Assembly: GCA_018985225.1 (NCBI GenBank)
Contig: JADGIF010000013.1
Location: forward strand, 1 to 42,432
Source: Amoeboradix gromovi
Taxonomy: Eukaryota > Sanchytriomycota > Sanchytriomycetes > Sanchytriales > Sanchytriaceae
Length of the DNA: 42,432 nucleotides
Reading direction: 5' to 3'
Shown one piece after another: positions 28,450 to 38,187 of the stretch (its first letter is position 1; each line of letters begins with the position of its first letter). Under the pieces are notes generated by a model. It worked only from the letters and a program-made list of their open reading frames with translations. It was not told the origin of the DNA and ran no database searches. The position numbers and the translations under genes are program-made.

Positions 28450-30624
28450 CTAATAAGTTGCCAATAAAGAAGCACCGACTAATCCAACAATTTTAAATAG
28501 ATTAGGGCTTCCATTGTTTTGGGATGCAATAACTTTAGTTCCATTTGAGATGGAGGTAATTCCATAAATATAGAGTGTCTCGTCCCCACGATAGGAAGTT
28601 ATTGGCCCTTCATCTTTGTCATTCAAAGTTGATGATGGTCTGGTCACTGATGATGGGTTGTTTACTACAGACTGCTCCATAGGGACAACATCGACAAGGT
28701 TTTGTAACTGAGCAGCATTATCGTATTCAGCATTCACGTCAACTTGGATATTTGTTGGGCCGAATATATCATCCTTCAAGTTTAAGCTGGGATCCCACAC
28801 TACATTCATACCATGGCCGAGATCAAATGCCATTAGTTGTGGGGCTCCGCCCATGTCCTTATCAAAATCTTCTGCCAGGTCTTCATCCTCCATTCTTAAG
28901 TTGGCACTCTGCTTTAACGGAATTGAGGATATGTTCTTTGCTTCACTGTCAACCAATACAGTTCCTGACCACATGAATTTACCACCGTTTGTAACAATAG
29001 AGCCACTTTCATGATCAAGAGCATTTATGGTTTCAACAGACTTGACGATGACCAACTCAGAGTCATCCGAGGTGAATGGGAAATTGTTGATCTCAACGTT
29101 GTACTTTAACCTAAAAGGTGTTAATACAGAAGTCTGGTTGTACTCCGTGGATAGTAAGACTTTGTTAGAAATCATAGCGGATATCGTTATGTTTGTACCG
29201 TTGCTATCTAAAGTACTTCTGAAATTTTGAATTGTGACATCGTCATTTTTTAATTCTGTAAACTCGATTGGGGACCATCTACGGTATCCACCTGTTAAAT
29301 CGATCACATTTTTAGAATCTTCAACTTTAGTGCCGTTGACTACTTCAACCACACGTAAAAAAGACACACGGAATGAATCGCGGTGAAAACCGTCACTGGT
29401 TTGATCAAAGTGAGCTGCTCTGATAAATGGCACACCGTTCAAGTTGAACACGAACCCTGAAGTACCGTTCTCGCTGTGTGCATTAACTAAAACTTTGCGT
29501 TGCGTTATATGCATTCTTGCCTTTAAGTTATGAGGGTAAAACAATTTCTCGGCCTTTTCAACTAAAGATTTTAGTTCTCTCTGTTTATCAGATTCATCGG
29601 ATGGTATTTTAGTCATTGATAATTGCATTAGTTTCTGGCTAATGATCTTTTCAATTTCCCGATTATTGTCACCGCTAAATTGAGTGTAGTTGCCGCGGAT
29701 GTTTTCAAATCCATGTTCTCCATCGGAGTGGTCACTCATCGTTCTATTTTTGACCTCAAAAGTAACTGGATTATATCCGGTTATTGGAATAAACTCAGTT
29801 TTTAATATTTGTTGTTTCTGAGCTCTAGTACCAAAAACAAACACCAAGGCACGTTGATCTGCCGTGATCCTGGTTCTTATACGAGTGTCACCTTCACTTT
29901 GAGATCCAGATTCCAATGTTTTCATTATTTCATCCAATTTTTGCTGAATTGCTAAGGGAACTTCATTTCTTGGCACTTCGTAAAAAAGATCACCAGCGAC
30001 TGTTTTGCTGTAAATTTCTGGTTGAGATTCAGCTTGGTCAGAACCTTGTCTTTTGAATACTTGTCCAGAAGGGACGTTGTCCCCACCTTGGGTCATTGGT
30101 GGAATGCCTGTCTTGGATGAGTCACCACGTCTGGATTTAGACTCGAATGGCTGAGTCATAGATTTATCATCCCTCTTGGACGATTTGCTTACTGGCATCC
30201 GCGACGATGTCTTTGCTGGCATATTTGCAAAAATCGAAGCAGCATTATCCCTGTAAAAACGAGACTTTTTAATAAATTCTTGGAAGTACATATCAATAAG
30301 CTGCTGTTTATCCAAGTCCAAACTAAAGGACCCGCTTCTAGGGAACAATGGTTCCTCAGTTTGTCTGCTTTGAAATTCAAGTTTTTCTGTTTTAGAAGAT
30401 CTCATATTGGCTTTGATGCTGCTGAGGTACTGTTGTTCCCTTGCTTTCCAGCTTGATATCATTTCCTGCTCGTGAGCTCTGTAACTGGATAGTTTTTGCT
30501 GTTCGGCATTTATGAAACTAGTCAGCTTCTCTTGATTGATAGTTTTGCTAGGTGGTGGTACAATCTCACCATTTACAAGTGACATGCTAGTGACAAGTGC
30601 GAGAACTAGCTTGTTGTCAATCAT
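28450..30624 (-). CDS. Large secreted, probably GPI-anchored surface protein
   Basis: A 724-residue protein with a clear signal peptide (MIDNKLVLALVTSMSLVNG), a coiled-coil-like, Gln/Ser/Lys-rich N-terminal part (20-80), a Ser/Arg-rich segment (~145-200), and a long beta-rich region (about 255-600) with at least eight N-glycosylation sequons (e.g. NRT, NYT, NGT, NIT, NQT). The C-terminus is a short hydrophobic tail, FKIVGLVGASLLATY, after small residues, the form of a GPI signal. Conserved-looking motifs such as GYRRWSPIEF and MWSGTVLVDSEAKN suggest two related beta-domains, but I do not recognise the family. A surface coat or adhesion role is inferred from layout only. Confidence 0.82.
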   Translation of the reverse strand: MIDNKLVLALVTSMSLVNGEIVPPPSKTINQEKLTSFINAEQQKLSSYRAHEQEMISSWKAREQQYLSSIKANMRSSKTEKLEFQSRQTEEPLFPRSGSFSLDLDKQQLIDMYFQEFIKKSRFYRDNAASIFANMPAKTSSRMPVSKSSKRDDKSMTQPFESKSRRGDSSKTGIPPMTQGGDNVPSGQVFKRQGSDQAESQPEIYSKTVAGDLFYEVPRNEVPLAIQQKLDEIMKTLESGSQSEGDTRIRTRITADQRALVFVFGTRAQKQQILKTEFIPITGYNPVTFEVKNRTMSDHSDGEHGFENIRGNYTQFSGDNNREIEKIISQKLMQLSMTKIPSDESDKQRELKSLVEKAEKLFYPHNLKARMHITQRKVLVNAHSENGTSGFVFNLNGVPFIRAAHFDQTSDGFHRDSFRVSFLRVVEVVNGTKVEDSKNVIDLTGGYRRWSPIEFTELKNDDVTIQNFRSTLDSNGTNITISAMISNKVLLSTEYNQTSVLTPFRLKYNVEINNFPFTSDDSELVIVKSVETINALDHESGSIVTNGGKFMWSGTVLVDSEAKNISSIPLKQSANLRMEDEDLAEDFDKDMGGAPQLMAFDLGHGMNVVWDPSLNLKDDIFGPTNIQVDVNAEYDNAAQLQNLVDVVPMEQSVVNNPSSVTRPSSTLNDKDEGPITSYRGDETLYIYGITSISNGTKVIASQNNGSPNLFKIVGLVGASLLATY

Positions 30625-30827
30625 AATTTACACGGAGGCAACTTATTTCTCTTAAAGCTTTGCGAATATTCTTGTGGAAGTTTCCCAGCCAATTGCTGCA
30701 TAAGAACTTTCCGACTCGAATCCATACCCAATCATTCGATAAAGCCACTATATCAAGAATCAGCGCATTTTAAGGTAGAAATAAAAACTTGAGCGCTTGT
30801 TAATAAACTGCTTTTACTTTATGAATA

Positions 30828-32098
30828 CTATTTTTCATCGATATCTACGTTGAACATAAAATCGAATTCCTGGTCCTTTGGCAAAGGACTTTCAAAACTA
30901 TGTTTTTCATTCTCATCCTTGATCTCATGAATAGCTTGCTCCATTTGCTTCATAAAGTCTAAGTTAATCAAGAAATACATGAATGATACGGTGAGGTTGC
31001 AAAAGGTGAATTTGGCATTGGTGACCATGGTGATTCAGGTGGAGACGTACCGCCAATTTGGTTGCCTGCGACTTTCAAAGTCTGGGTTTGAATTGGAGGC
31101 GGCGCAGTTTTCTTTGAAAAAGACGGCAACGAGTTTGGTTGCTGCGTATAACTGTTCGGCATGTTAGAGCCCTGTACACTATTACTAATACCAGTCGTAG
31201 TAAACGTAGGAGTCGCTTGAACCGGCGAAATAGCTTTGCTTAGCCAGCTAGAAGGAGTTACACTTAAATAGTCTTCCGCAGTATCTTCAGCGTTGAAGCC
31301 GTTTGAGCTGTGCCTAAAGAAGCACGATTCGCCATAATGGCAGGTGCCTTTCAAGTCAAAGTGGCAGAGAGGTGGCAAGTACTTTTTTGATACCATGGAA
31401 GCATGAATAAGCCTACACTCATTTGGAGGTAGGGAACATAATCCATAGGTCCACTCCTGGCAAACAAACTGAGGCGGCACTTCTTTAACGCGAATACTAG
31501 GTACAAGGGAGGAATCTCTGATCATAAATGCCAAGTATGGCTGATTTGAATGTTGAGACTGCTGCAGCTGACCTATAGATTTCAACACTTGGACAATCGC
31601 ACCATTTGGTGCGTTTAGTTTAGTACAATAAGTCTTGTTATACAAATGTTCAAGATCTGTGATTGATATTGCGGTATTTGCAGCGAGTAAATGAGTAACA
31701 CGTTTAGCAAATGCATCAATATTGGATTGAGGCTGATCCGGCTTTACTCTCTTATGCCTTTCGACCAGTGTAATGTAGCATTGACTAAGGTGTTCAATAC
31801 GAAACACCCAGCTGAATTCCTCAAGCCATTCTATGAGACTCGTCAAATGACCAAAATGCTGCATCAATTCTAAATCTCCAAACACTTGCTGATACAATTT
31901 GAATAAATCTTGACAGTTAACAAACATTCCTTCTAAATCAGCGAATAATTCCATAACTCGCATTAAAAATTGATAGCGTCTTCCTTTGATTAGATGATTA
32001 AATCTGTCGATGTTAATAGGCAAATCAGAAAGTTTATCTTTTAACAATCGGCGCTTCTTTGTAGGTTGTCCTTTTTTCAACATTGAGGTTTGAGTCAT
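30828..32098 (-). CDS. CCCH zinc-finger protein with LOTUS/winged-helix-like region; 20-nt intron
   Basis: Coding sequence is complement(30828..30958, 30979..32098), 416 residues, starting MTQTSMLKKG; the frame upstream has no ATG. Residues about 30-100 and 127-177 look like winged-helix or OST-HTH/LOTUS modules. Two CCCH fingers follow: CQEWTYGLC...CRLIH (~213-232, C-x7-C-x6-C-x3-H) and CHFDLKGTC...CFFRH (~245-263, C-x7-C-x5-C-x3-H). A Ser/Pro/Gln-rich tail is continued by exon 2, which adds a 43-residue acidic end (MKQMEQAIHEIKDENEKHSF). CCCH fingers of this kind normally bind RNA. It is divergent from ArgRS. Family not identified. Confidence 0.85.
30959..30978 (-). other. 20-nt spliceosomal intron in the CCCH zinc-finger gene
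   Basis: Coding-strand sequence gtatttcttgattaacttag, phase 1, with TTAAC as the likely branch motif and a TTAG end as in the dynamin intron. Retention gives TGA within four codons. Splicing yields PYHS-YFMKQMEQ and an open frame to TAG at 30828. Support is the shared intron form and the open frame, not family homology, so slightly weaker than for the dynamin and SEC16 introns. Confidence 0.85.
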
Positions 32099-32185
32099 CT
32101 GTACGCTATTTGAACAAAATCGTAACGCGGGAGACGAATCAAACCTCGTCACACCAGAAAATATTTTCTGGCAATTGGAACGACG

Positions 32186-34009
32186 ATGTTCTACGCAATC
32201 CGTGATCTAACACGTAGTTTGGTTGACTATCCTCATATTGTCACTATTTCTTTTCAACTATTTTTTACTTGTTGCAGTACTATTTTTGTAACCTCCACAA
32301 TGAGTCCACTAGATTTGATCAAAACTCGCATTGCACAACATTTAATCAAGCTGTACCCATCTACATCAGAATCTGCTATTATAGAACTACTCGAGGAACC
32401 GAAGCATGCCCTTCATGGTGATTTATCTTTACCGTGTCCACGTCTAAAGTTGGGCAAACCGATGGATGTAGCTGCCAATATTGCAAAGTATTGTCTTGAA
32501 AACCCTATCCCGCACATCTCTAATGTGGGTACTAGTGGTCCTTTTATCAATTTTAAAATTGACTCGAAGTGGTACACTTACCAAATCTTCAACCACATTT
32601 TATCGAATGCCCAGTTTGGAAGTAACAGCTCTGGCAACAATAAAACTCGCATTGTCGAGTTTTCTAGTCCTAACATCGCCAAACCCTTTCACGCCGGACA
32701 CATGCGTGGTACCATAATTGGCAATATCCTCGGTAATATTTTAAAGCTGAATGGATATAAAGTGATTAAAATGAACTACCTTGGTGACTGGGGTAAGCAG
32801 TATGGTTTATTGGCTGTTGGCTACAACCTACTGGGGAATGAGCAGGATCTGTTAGCTGATCCAATAAAACACCTTTTTGACGTTTATGTGGAAATCAACA
32901 AAAAAGCAAAAGACGATGAAGTCATCCATGAACAAGCACGTCAATACTTTCGTAAAATGGAAGATGGTGATGTGGATGCACTGGCATTATGGTCCAGATT
33001 CAGAGATTTGAGCATCAATATGTACAAAACTGTTTATAAGCGACTAAATGTTGAGTTTGATGTGTTTAGTGGAGAATCCTTTTACAAAGAAACATCGCTA
33101 CAGCAGGTACATGATCTAATCAACGACCATCAATTGTTGCAGCACGACGATGGAGCGGATGTAATTGATATGACTGACAAGAAATTGGGAGTAGTTGTGT
33201 TTAAGAAACGGGATGGTACCACTACTTATATATCAAGAGATGTTGCAGCCGCTATAGATAGATATAAAACATTCAAATTTGATAAAATGTATTACGTCAT
33301 TGGCAGTCAACAAGAACTTCACATGCGCCAGTTATTCCAGATATTAAAAGATCTGAAGCTGCCGTTTGCTGGTGATTGTGAGCATATCCAATTTGGACTA
33401 ATACAGGGCATGAGCACAAGAAATGGTGATGTTGTCTTTCTCAAGGACATATTGGATGCGGTTCAACAAGAGACGCTGCAGGTGATGCGCAACAACGAGA
33501 GCAAGTTTAAAGATATTGATGACCCGACTGCAGTTGCTGACTTTGTAGGACTGAGTGCTATATTGATCCAGGATTTGCAGGCTAGACGCATATTGGGATA
33601 TACGTTTAACTGGGACAGAATGTTGAGTTTTGAGGGTAGCACAGGCCCTTATTTACAGTTCACACATGCAAGGCTGTGCTCATTAATGCGGCACTTTAAC
33701 TACACCGTCGCAGGTGAAGTCAAGGAAATGGATTTTACCACGTTGGATGCGGGTGTAATAGACTTGGCTAAGCATTTAATCAAGTATCCAGATGTAATTA
33801 AAAGGCTGGCTACTAACTTTGAACCTGTCGGACTAGTCAGATATGTGATGGAATTGGCACAACTAGTAGCATCATTGTTGAGTAAACTGATAGTTAGAAA
33901 TGCAACTGAAGAAGAACAGGAAAAGATGCTGGTTGCGTTTGGGTGCGCAAAGATTGTGTTAAATAAAGGAATGACAGTCATCGGATTAACACCTGTCGAG
34001 AGAATGTGA
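32186..34009 (+). CDS. RARS: Arginyl-tRNA synthetase, two possible starts
   Basis: A 607-residue class I synthetase from the first ATG, or 569 residues from an internal ATG at 32300 (MSPLDLIKTRI). Motifs are FSSPNIAKPFHAGHMRG (HIGH region, HAGH at 169-172), GDWGKQYGLL, ISRDVAAAIDR, a GMSTRNGDV loop in place of KMSKS, LQFTHARL, and the typical C-terminus GLTPVERM. The closest family type is the yeast/mitochondrial ArgRS lineage. The 38-residue extension has Arg/Ser-rich and hydrophobic segments with almost no acid residues, so the long form could be mitochondrial and the short form cytosolic. This dual use is inferred. Confidence 0.94.
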   Translation: MFYAIRDLTRSLVDYPHIVTISFQLFFTCCSTIFVTSTMSPLDLIKTRIAQHLIKLYPSTSESAIIELLEEPKHALHGDLSLPCPRLKLGKPMDVAANIAKYCLENPIPHISNVGTSGPFINFKIDSKWYTYQIFNHILSNAQFGSNSSGNNKTRIVEFSSPNIAKPFHAGHMRGTIIGNILGNILKLNGYKVIKMNYLGDWGKQYGLLAVGYNLLGNEQDLLADPIKHLFDVYVEINKKAKDDEVIHEQARQYFRKMEDGDVDALALWSRFRDLSINMYKTVYKRLNVEFDVFSGESFYKETSLQQVHDLINDHQLLQHDDGADVIDMTDKKLGVVVFKKRDGTTTYISRDVAAAIDRYKTFKFDKMYYVIGSQQELHMRQLFQILKDLKLPFAGDCEHIQFGLIQGMSTRNGDVVFLKDILDAVQQETLQVMRNNESKFKDIDDPTAVADFVGLSAILIQDLQARRILGYTFNWDRMLSFEGSTGPYLQFTHARLCSLMRHFNYTVAGEVKEMDFTTLDAGVIDLAKHLIKYPDVIKRLATNFEPVGLVRYVMELAQLVASLLSKLIVRNATEEEQEKMLVAFGCAKIVLNKGMTVIGLTPVERM

Positions 34010-35306
34010 AATAAATAAACGCAAATGTGCCATTAAATCTTTTCCAGCTTATTGAGATCTACTCCTTCTTTGTTAGTCTAATTTATTATACTTGTGCTAA
34101 ATCTAAGCGATACACTTAAATACTTACGATTCTATTTGAGTAAATCGTCTATTGTGATCACACGATTTTTGTCTTTAATTGTTCTTGCTAGAGTTTTGTT
34201 TGTTAAAAAATGTGACATTTTTGCTTCTTGTCCACGAGAAATGCCCCAAATGATCTTAGGCAGTATACTAGATCTACCACATCACCAAGCGACATAGGAT
34301 ACATTCTTGTACAATCAGAAAATGATCTAAAACGAAATTTAAGTTTCAAAGAAATAGGAAGACACCTTTCCAATGTAGTGAAGCATTTGCTAGTTAGACG
34401 TGTACAAGGAGTAAACTCTAAAGAAAAACAATTTGGAGATATACCGACGCCGAATGAAATAACTAGATCAAAGATTTGAGAAAAAAGGTTACTTAATACC
34501 ATTTGCTATACATACGATTTTACTTTAAACAACTGTTGACGAAACATTTTCACCAGACGATGAATAACTTAGAAGGTTCAAAAGAAACCGCTACAATAGA
34601 TATTTCAAGAACTAGTGTTGTCATAAGTGAGATTAAATTTAGTTTTCCATCCCAATTGATAAAATGAATTGAATTTGCAGAGAGTACAGGTTTAGTTTTA
34701 ACTGCTGTGCCCTAGATTCAAGTCGCAAGCATATACTTTGGCATTGATATTCGTGGTCAATGTTTGTACTTTGTAGATGGCATTTGAATCCTTAGCTGGT
34801 CACCTGAGATCAACACAATTCTCCAAGCTGATTTCGACATTCGCTACTTTTATTCCATTATCAGAAAACTTATTCATCGACGTACCTTGACTTTTAGGAT
34901 TACAGCTTCTATGAAACTGGTTCGCAGTTGCAGAAACATAGCGGGGAAGATTTCGATCGCGACTTCATTGCAATCTTGTAAGTCATGCGTGTTTCGGATT
35001 ATATTTATAGCGATCACAATCTATAATTAAATTGAACAAATAAAAAATAAAAAATAAAAACCCACAAGCATGTTGGAGCATTGAGATGTGGAAGCATCGC
35101 CATCATTCGATTCAGACGAAAAATAAATTCCGTTACTGGCGTAATAAAGATCCCGAAGTATATCGGGTAACATGCGACTTTGATCTGGAGTGGTTATATC
35201 AAAGTTGTAGTGTTAGTTTTTGAATTATCGAATTACCGATTTATCGAATCGCAGTTAATTTGTAAGGCCGTAGTTCGGATGTAATCCGCATTACGAAACT
35301 TGGAGG
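34010..35306. other. 1.3-kb gene-poor region, possible decayed coding sequence
   Basis: Frames at 34094-34297 and 34228-34479 (plus) read protein-like sequence such as ENDLKRNLSFKEIGRHLSNV but begin with GTG or TTG, and a 99-codon ATG frame (34203-34502, minus) opposes them, so none can be called. From 34510 to 35290 I see only AT-rich sequence, a TAAAAAATAAAAAATAAAAA run near 35040 and short direct repeats (TTATCGAATTACCGA/TTATCGAATCGCA) near 35225. Confidence 0.4.
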
Positions 35307-35724
35307 ATGGAAATAGACTCACTACTAAACAAAGAAGTAAATCTGGAAAAGACACAGAGAAAGGTAAGAGGATACGGTAACAAATTTGACAAAGAGTACA
35401 ACGATATGTTTATAAAGCATAAAGCTCAAGTACCATCAAGCGTGGTAACCAATCTAGCCAAGTCACGAAGACTGGATAGGGAACTTGTAAGGATATGGTT
35501 CCATAACCGTAGAACTGTACATTAAACTAATTTAGAAAGAACGACAGACATTATTGAAGAAATACAAGTCCTCAGTGTTGAAGCTAAAAAGTGCAATGAG
35601 TTCACCATATGAGCTGAATACATTCGAAGAGCTATCAGCTTATCACATTCATTTGCAGGATGAGTGTAAGAGTTTACTAGATACCCTTGCTTCATTCCAA
35701 GAGGGAAACTTTGCATCAATTTAA
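35307..35724 (+). CDS. Homeodomain protein, 19-nt intron inside the homeobox
   Basis: Coding sequence join(35307..35516, 35536..35724), 132 residues. The homeodomain spans about 16-75. Its recognition helix LDRELVRIWFHNRRT holds the invariant W48, F49, N51 and R53 of the family. The unspliced frame stops two codons later; splicing continues with KERQTLLKKY, completing helix 3 and giving a 60-residue C-terminal helical region (SAYHIHLQDECKSLLDTLASF). Such small homeodomain proteins are DNA-binding regulators, in fungi often of mating type or development. The 3' part is duplicated at 38188-38375. The start is the first ATG. Confidence 0.87.
35517..35535 (+). other. 19-nt spliceosomal intron in the homeodomain gene
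   Basis: Sequence gtacattaaactaatttag, phase 0, with an ACTAAT branch-like motif and TTAG end. It follows the codon for the Thr after WFHNRR. Retention gives TAA after two codons; removal restores the basic end of helix 3. Confidence 0.92.
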
Positions 35725-36339
35725 AATAATAAATATCACATCATCTTCCTTCATGTTTACTTGCATTTTGTTGCGACGCGTTCCTGTCCCCTTTGCACAT
35801 GGTACTGAACGAACAATGTTATGTTGAAATTCCAAACACATGGGACTCGCTTTGAGATGAGACATGCAATTAGTACTGACCTCATTAAATTGAAATGAGG
35901 GGTTTGATTGCACATAATGGGCGTCCCTAAGGAATAATTGCATCGAATTTCATATTTTGCCCTTCAGGTTTCTTGTAGCTGCTACAATTACTTTTTACAT
36001 CTTGTTCTGTTTTGGGTAGTTCACAAAGAATAGGAACATCAAGATTGTTACCATATTTTAATGGCATTCGATCGTAAACTGATTCGTTTGACTATCTCAC
36101 TCTCAAGAAATGATGCATATTAAATAGCCTGTTTCTAATTTTATATAACAAAAAGTATTTATTGAGATATGAACAAATTGTCTGAATATCAATGAGGCCC
36201 AAATGTCATTGGATGTCTCATATCGATTCGCAATAGAATCAAATTTGGTATACTAAAAATAGTCACTGATACGTTTCATTAAGTTTGATCGAATCGCCTA
36301 GGTTAATGGGAAGATCTGAAACAATCAGAGTTCACATTT
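35725..36339. other. Gene-poor region; two short minus-strand frames of uncertain status
   Basis: A 75-codon ATG frame lies at 35716-35943 (minus) and partly overlaps the homeodomain stop; another of about 42 codons runs from about 36063 to 35938 (minus), reading KYGNNLDVPILCELPKTEQD. Part of the first is contained in the segment duplicated at 38188-38375, where its frame is broken. I cannot connect the two by a mini-intron and do not call a gene. 36070-36339 shows nothing. Confidence 0.4.
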
Positions 36340-36960
36340 ATCAAGTGCAGATAATTTGAGTAGATACCATTTAAGCATATTTTTGCATGAGTTCATATCT
36401 CTATGGTGTTCGCAACCACGATTACAGCATTTGAATTGTCTCGAATGTATGCTTTCTCTCAATTAGTGATGTATATAACACCCAATGGTCGAATTCTCTA
36501 ATGACTGTAGCAATTCTAATGAATTTCGACTTCCCTTCATTTTGCAAAATGTCATTGAGTTATGTTTCTTTGACTCCAAATTAATTTTTTGTAAGACACG
36601 TGATAAGAAATTTTGGAAAGAATTATTAGAATGGATAGCGACACTGGTATTTTTCAAAGTTACATGGACTAATTGAAATGAAGCTGAGGCATAAGATACT
36701 TTATATGAAAAAGACTATGAAAAGGTTATTGCGCTAGAACAAAGTCGCGAAGAATTTGAGTCCTCCATGGGAACAAAGAGTCTTGCAGCAAACGATGTTT
36801 TCTTGAATAAATCATTTATCGCGAATTTGTATGCATTTTTGTATAATTTCGTGACTTTTCCAGATTTTTCTAATAGCTTAAATACTCGATATTCTTCCTT
36901 TTCGCAAGTGTAAATCAATTTTAAAAAAAACAACTAACAGGTACAGCATACAAAGACACA
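36340..36960 (-). pseudogene. Second TnpB/Fanzor-type relic with zinc-finger second half
   Basis: Read on the minus strand, 36933-36715 encodes EEYRVFKLLEKSGKV and KLYKNAYKFAINDLF, then frames break. Near the 3' end (36460-36350) a different frame reads RQFKCCNRGCEHHRDMNSCKNML, which has the CxxC-then-HRDxNxxKN arrangement of the last zinc-finger half and RuvC motif in TnpB/Fanzor proteins. Most of the middle is missing. It is head-to-head with the 36961-37381 relic and belongs to a different subgroup, since the finger sequences differ (HRDMNSCKN versus DRDHMAARN). Confidence 0.6.
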
Positions 36961-37381
36961 TGATCTTATATACTTGCCATCGTTAAATACTAGTCAAATG
37001 ATAAGTAGCTTGTCGAGTAAGTCGCAAGAAATATGGCTACAATGTCCCATTACGCATTCAAGGAACGCTTGAAGTTCAAGTGCAAACAAAGAGGAAAGAC
37101 GATAATCGAATGTAATGAATCATTTACTAGTCAGACATGTACAAGGTGTGGTACTCTGAACAAAACCAGCTTAGAAACCTACACCTGTACCAATTGTCAT
37201 TTGAAGATAGACAGAGATCACATGGCAGCAAGGAACAAATACATCAAATATATCCATCCTTATTCAATCCCGCCTCGGTATACTGAAAGCATGAGCAATT
37301 ACTGTAACGGAGTATCTAGCATTGCTAGTTTCTCTGTGGAAATTCTCGATTTTCTCGGAAATCAGGACTTTTAACGAGGAG
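36961..37381 (+). pseudogene. Best-preserved Fanzor2/TnpB (IS607-like) C-terminal fragment
   Basis: A 113-codon open stretch (37033-37374) holds SHYAFKERLKFKCKQRG, the glutamate-bearing ECNESFTSQTC, zinc-finger pairs CTRC and CTNC, and IDRDHMAARN with the last RuvC aspartate, the order seen in TnpB/Fanzor nucleases. Sequence further upstream (LPSLNTSQMISSLSSKSQ) is in another frame, consistent with a one-base deletion near 37028, and everything before 36961 is missing, so it cannot encode a full nuclease. After the stop only seven bases (CGAGGAG) are shared with the other copies. A MITE-like element starts 10 bp downstream. Confidence 0.8.
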
Positions 37382-37390
37382 TCAACATCT

Positions 37391-37672
37391 GGGACATCAA
37401 ATATAGAAACTAGACTAACTTTCTGAGATAGTTTGAATCATTATATCAAGTGCGTGTTAACCGATAATAAATTAAATTAAATTAATCTGACTGGTTGCAC
37501 CTTTTGCTTAGACACTCAAAGACCTTACTTGAAAGAGCGTGGGTCATCTTGTTTTATTTTAAAGAGAGGAATGATGTTGATGAAAGAAGGCCTTTTATTA
37601 ATAATAGTATTTGCTCCTTATGGAGCACCTCCTTTAAAAACGACTTGGTCTAGTTTTTATATTTGGTGCTCC
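37391..37672. mobile_element. MITE-like element, 282 bp
   Basis: It begins GGGACATCAAATATAGAAAC and ends with the inverted equivalent GTTTTTATATTTGGTGCTCC (reading into 37672). Its interior, reverse-complemented, is homologous to the left half of 8941-9319 (AATACTATTATTAATAAAAG and similar). Flanking bases do not form a clear target duplication. No coding capacity seen. Confidence 0.72.
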
Positions 37673-38187
37673 AAATAGTATAATACCCAACAAATTCCTC
37701 CACAATAACTTTACACTGGGATTATCTTTGAACGATACTGACAGGATGATGTCAACCTGATTTGTTAAGATGCTGTTGCATCCCAAACGGTGGCATAGGG
37801 GCCATATGTTTTTGTTTCATCAAAGCATGTTGAATTGGTTTTCGTATTTCTGGACTGAATTAAAAGCCCTTTCCAGAATCAGTCATTGATCTACTTTTAA
37901 TTGTCTGGATACCATTTGTCATAGTATTGACACAGGATCCAAAGGAGGCATGACAGATAAGCATTAATCAAGACTGTTAATCAGCTAGGCCATTTTGAAA
38001 CAGATGTTGCCAGTTCACTTTTCATATTGAGAAAAGGCTTAATGGCATATTATGCGACTGACACATGTTTCCAGGTGCTCCTCCGACTTGAAGTTGGGAC
38101 CCATTCAAAACTTTTAAGATAATCTGGTGATCATAGAGCGAGTACCACTTTCCGATTTGGTTGCCTTCGCGATAGCAAATTGGGCTC
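37673..38187. other. Gene-poor region with one protein-like stretch
   Basis: On the minus strand around 37855-37755 a stretch reads SPEIRKPIQHALMKQKHMA then PMPPFGMQQHLNKSG before a stop. Upstream frames are broken, so it is probably a decayed gene. Nothing else was recognised. Confidence 0.3.

Noticed and set aside
34203-34502. 99-codon ATG frame on the minus strand
   Set aside because: The opposing plus frames look equally protein-like but lack ATG, and neither has a recognisable family, so no gene was called.
36485-36676. 63-codon plus-strand frame
   Set aside because: It is antisense to the minus-strand TnpB-type relic and has no features of its own.
37033-37374. Active Fanzor nuclease
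   Set aside because: Only the last ~110 residues remain, with a frameshift just upstream and the N-terminal and first RuvC parts missing.
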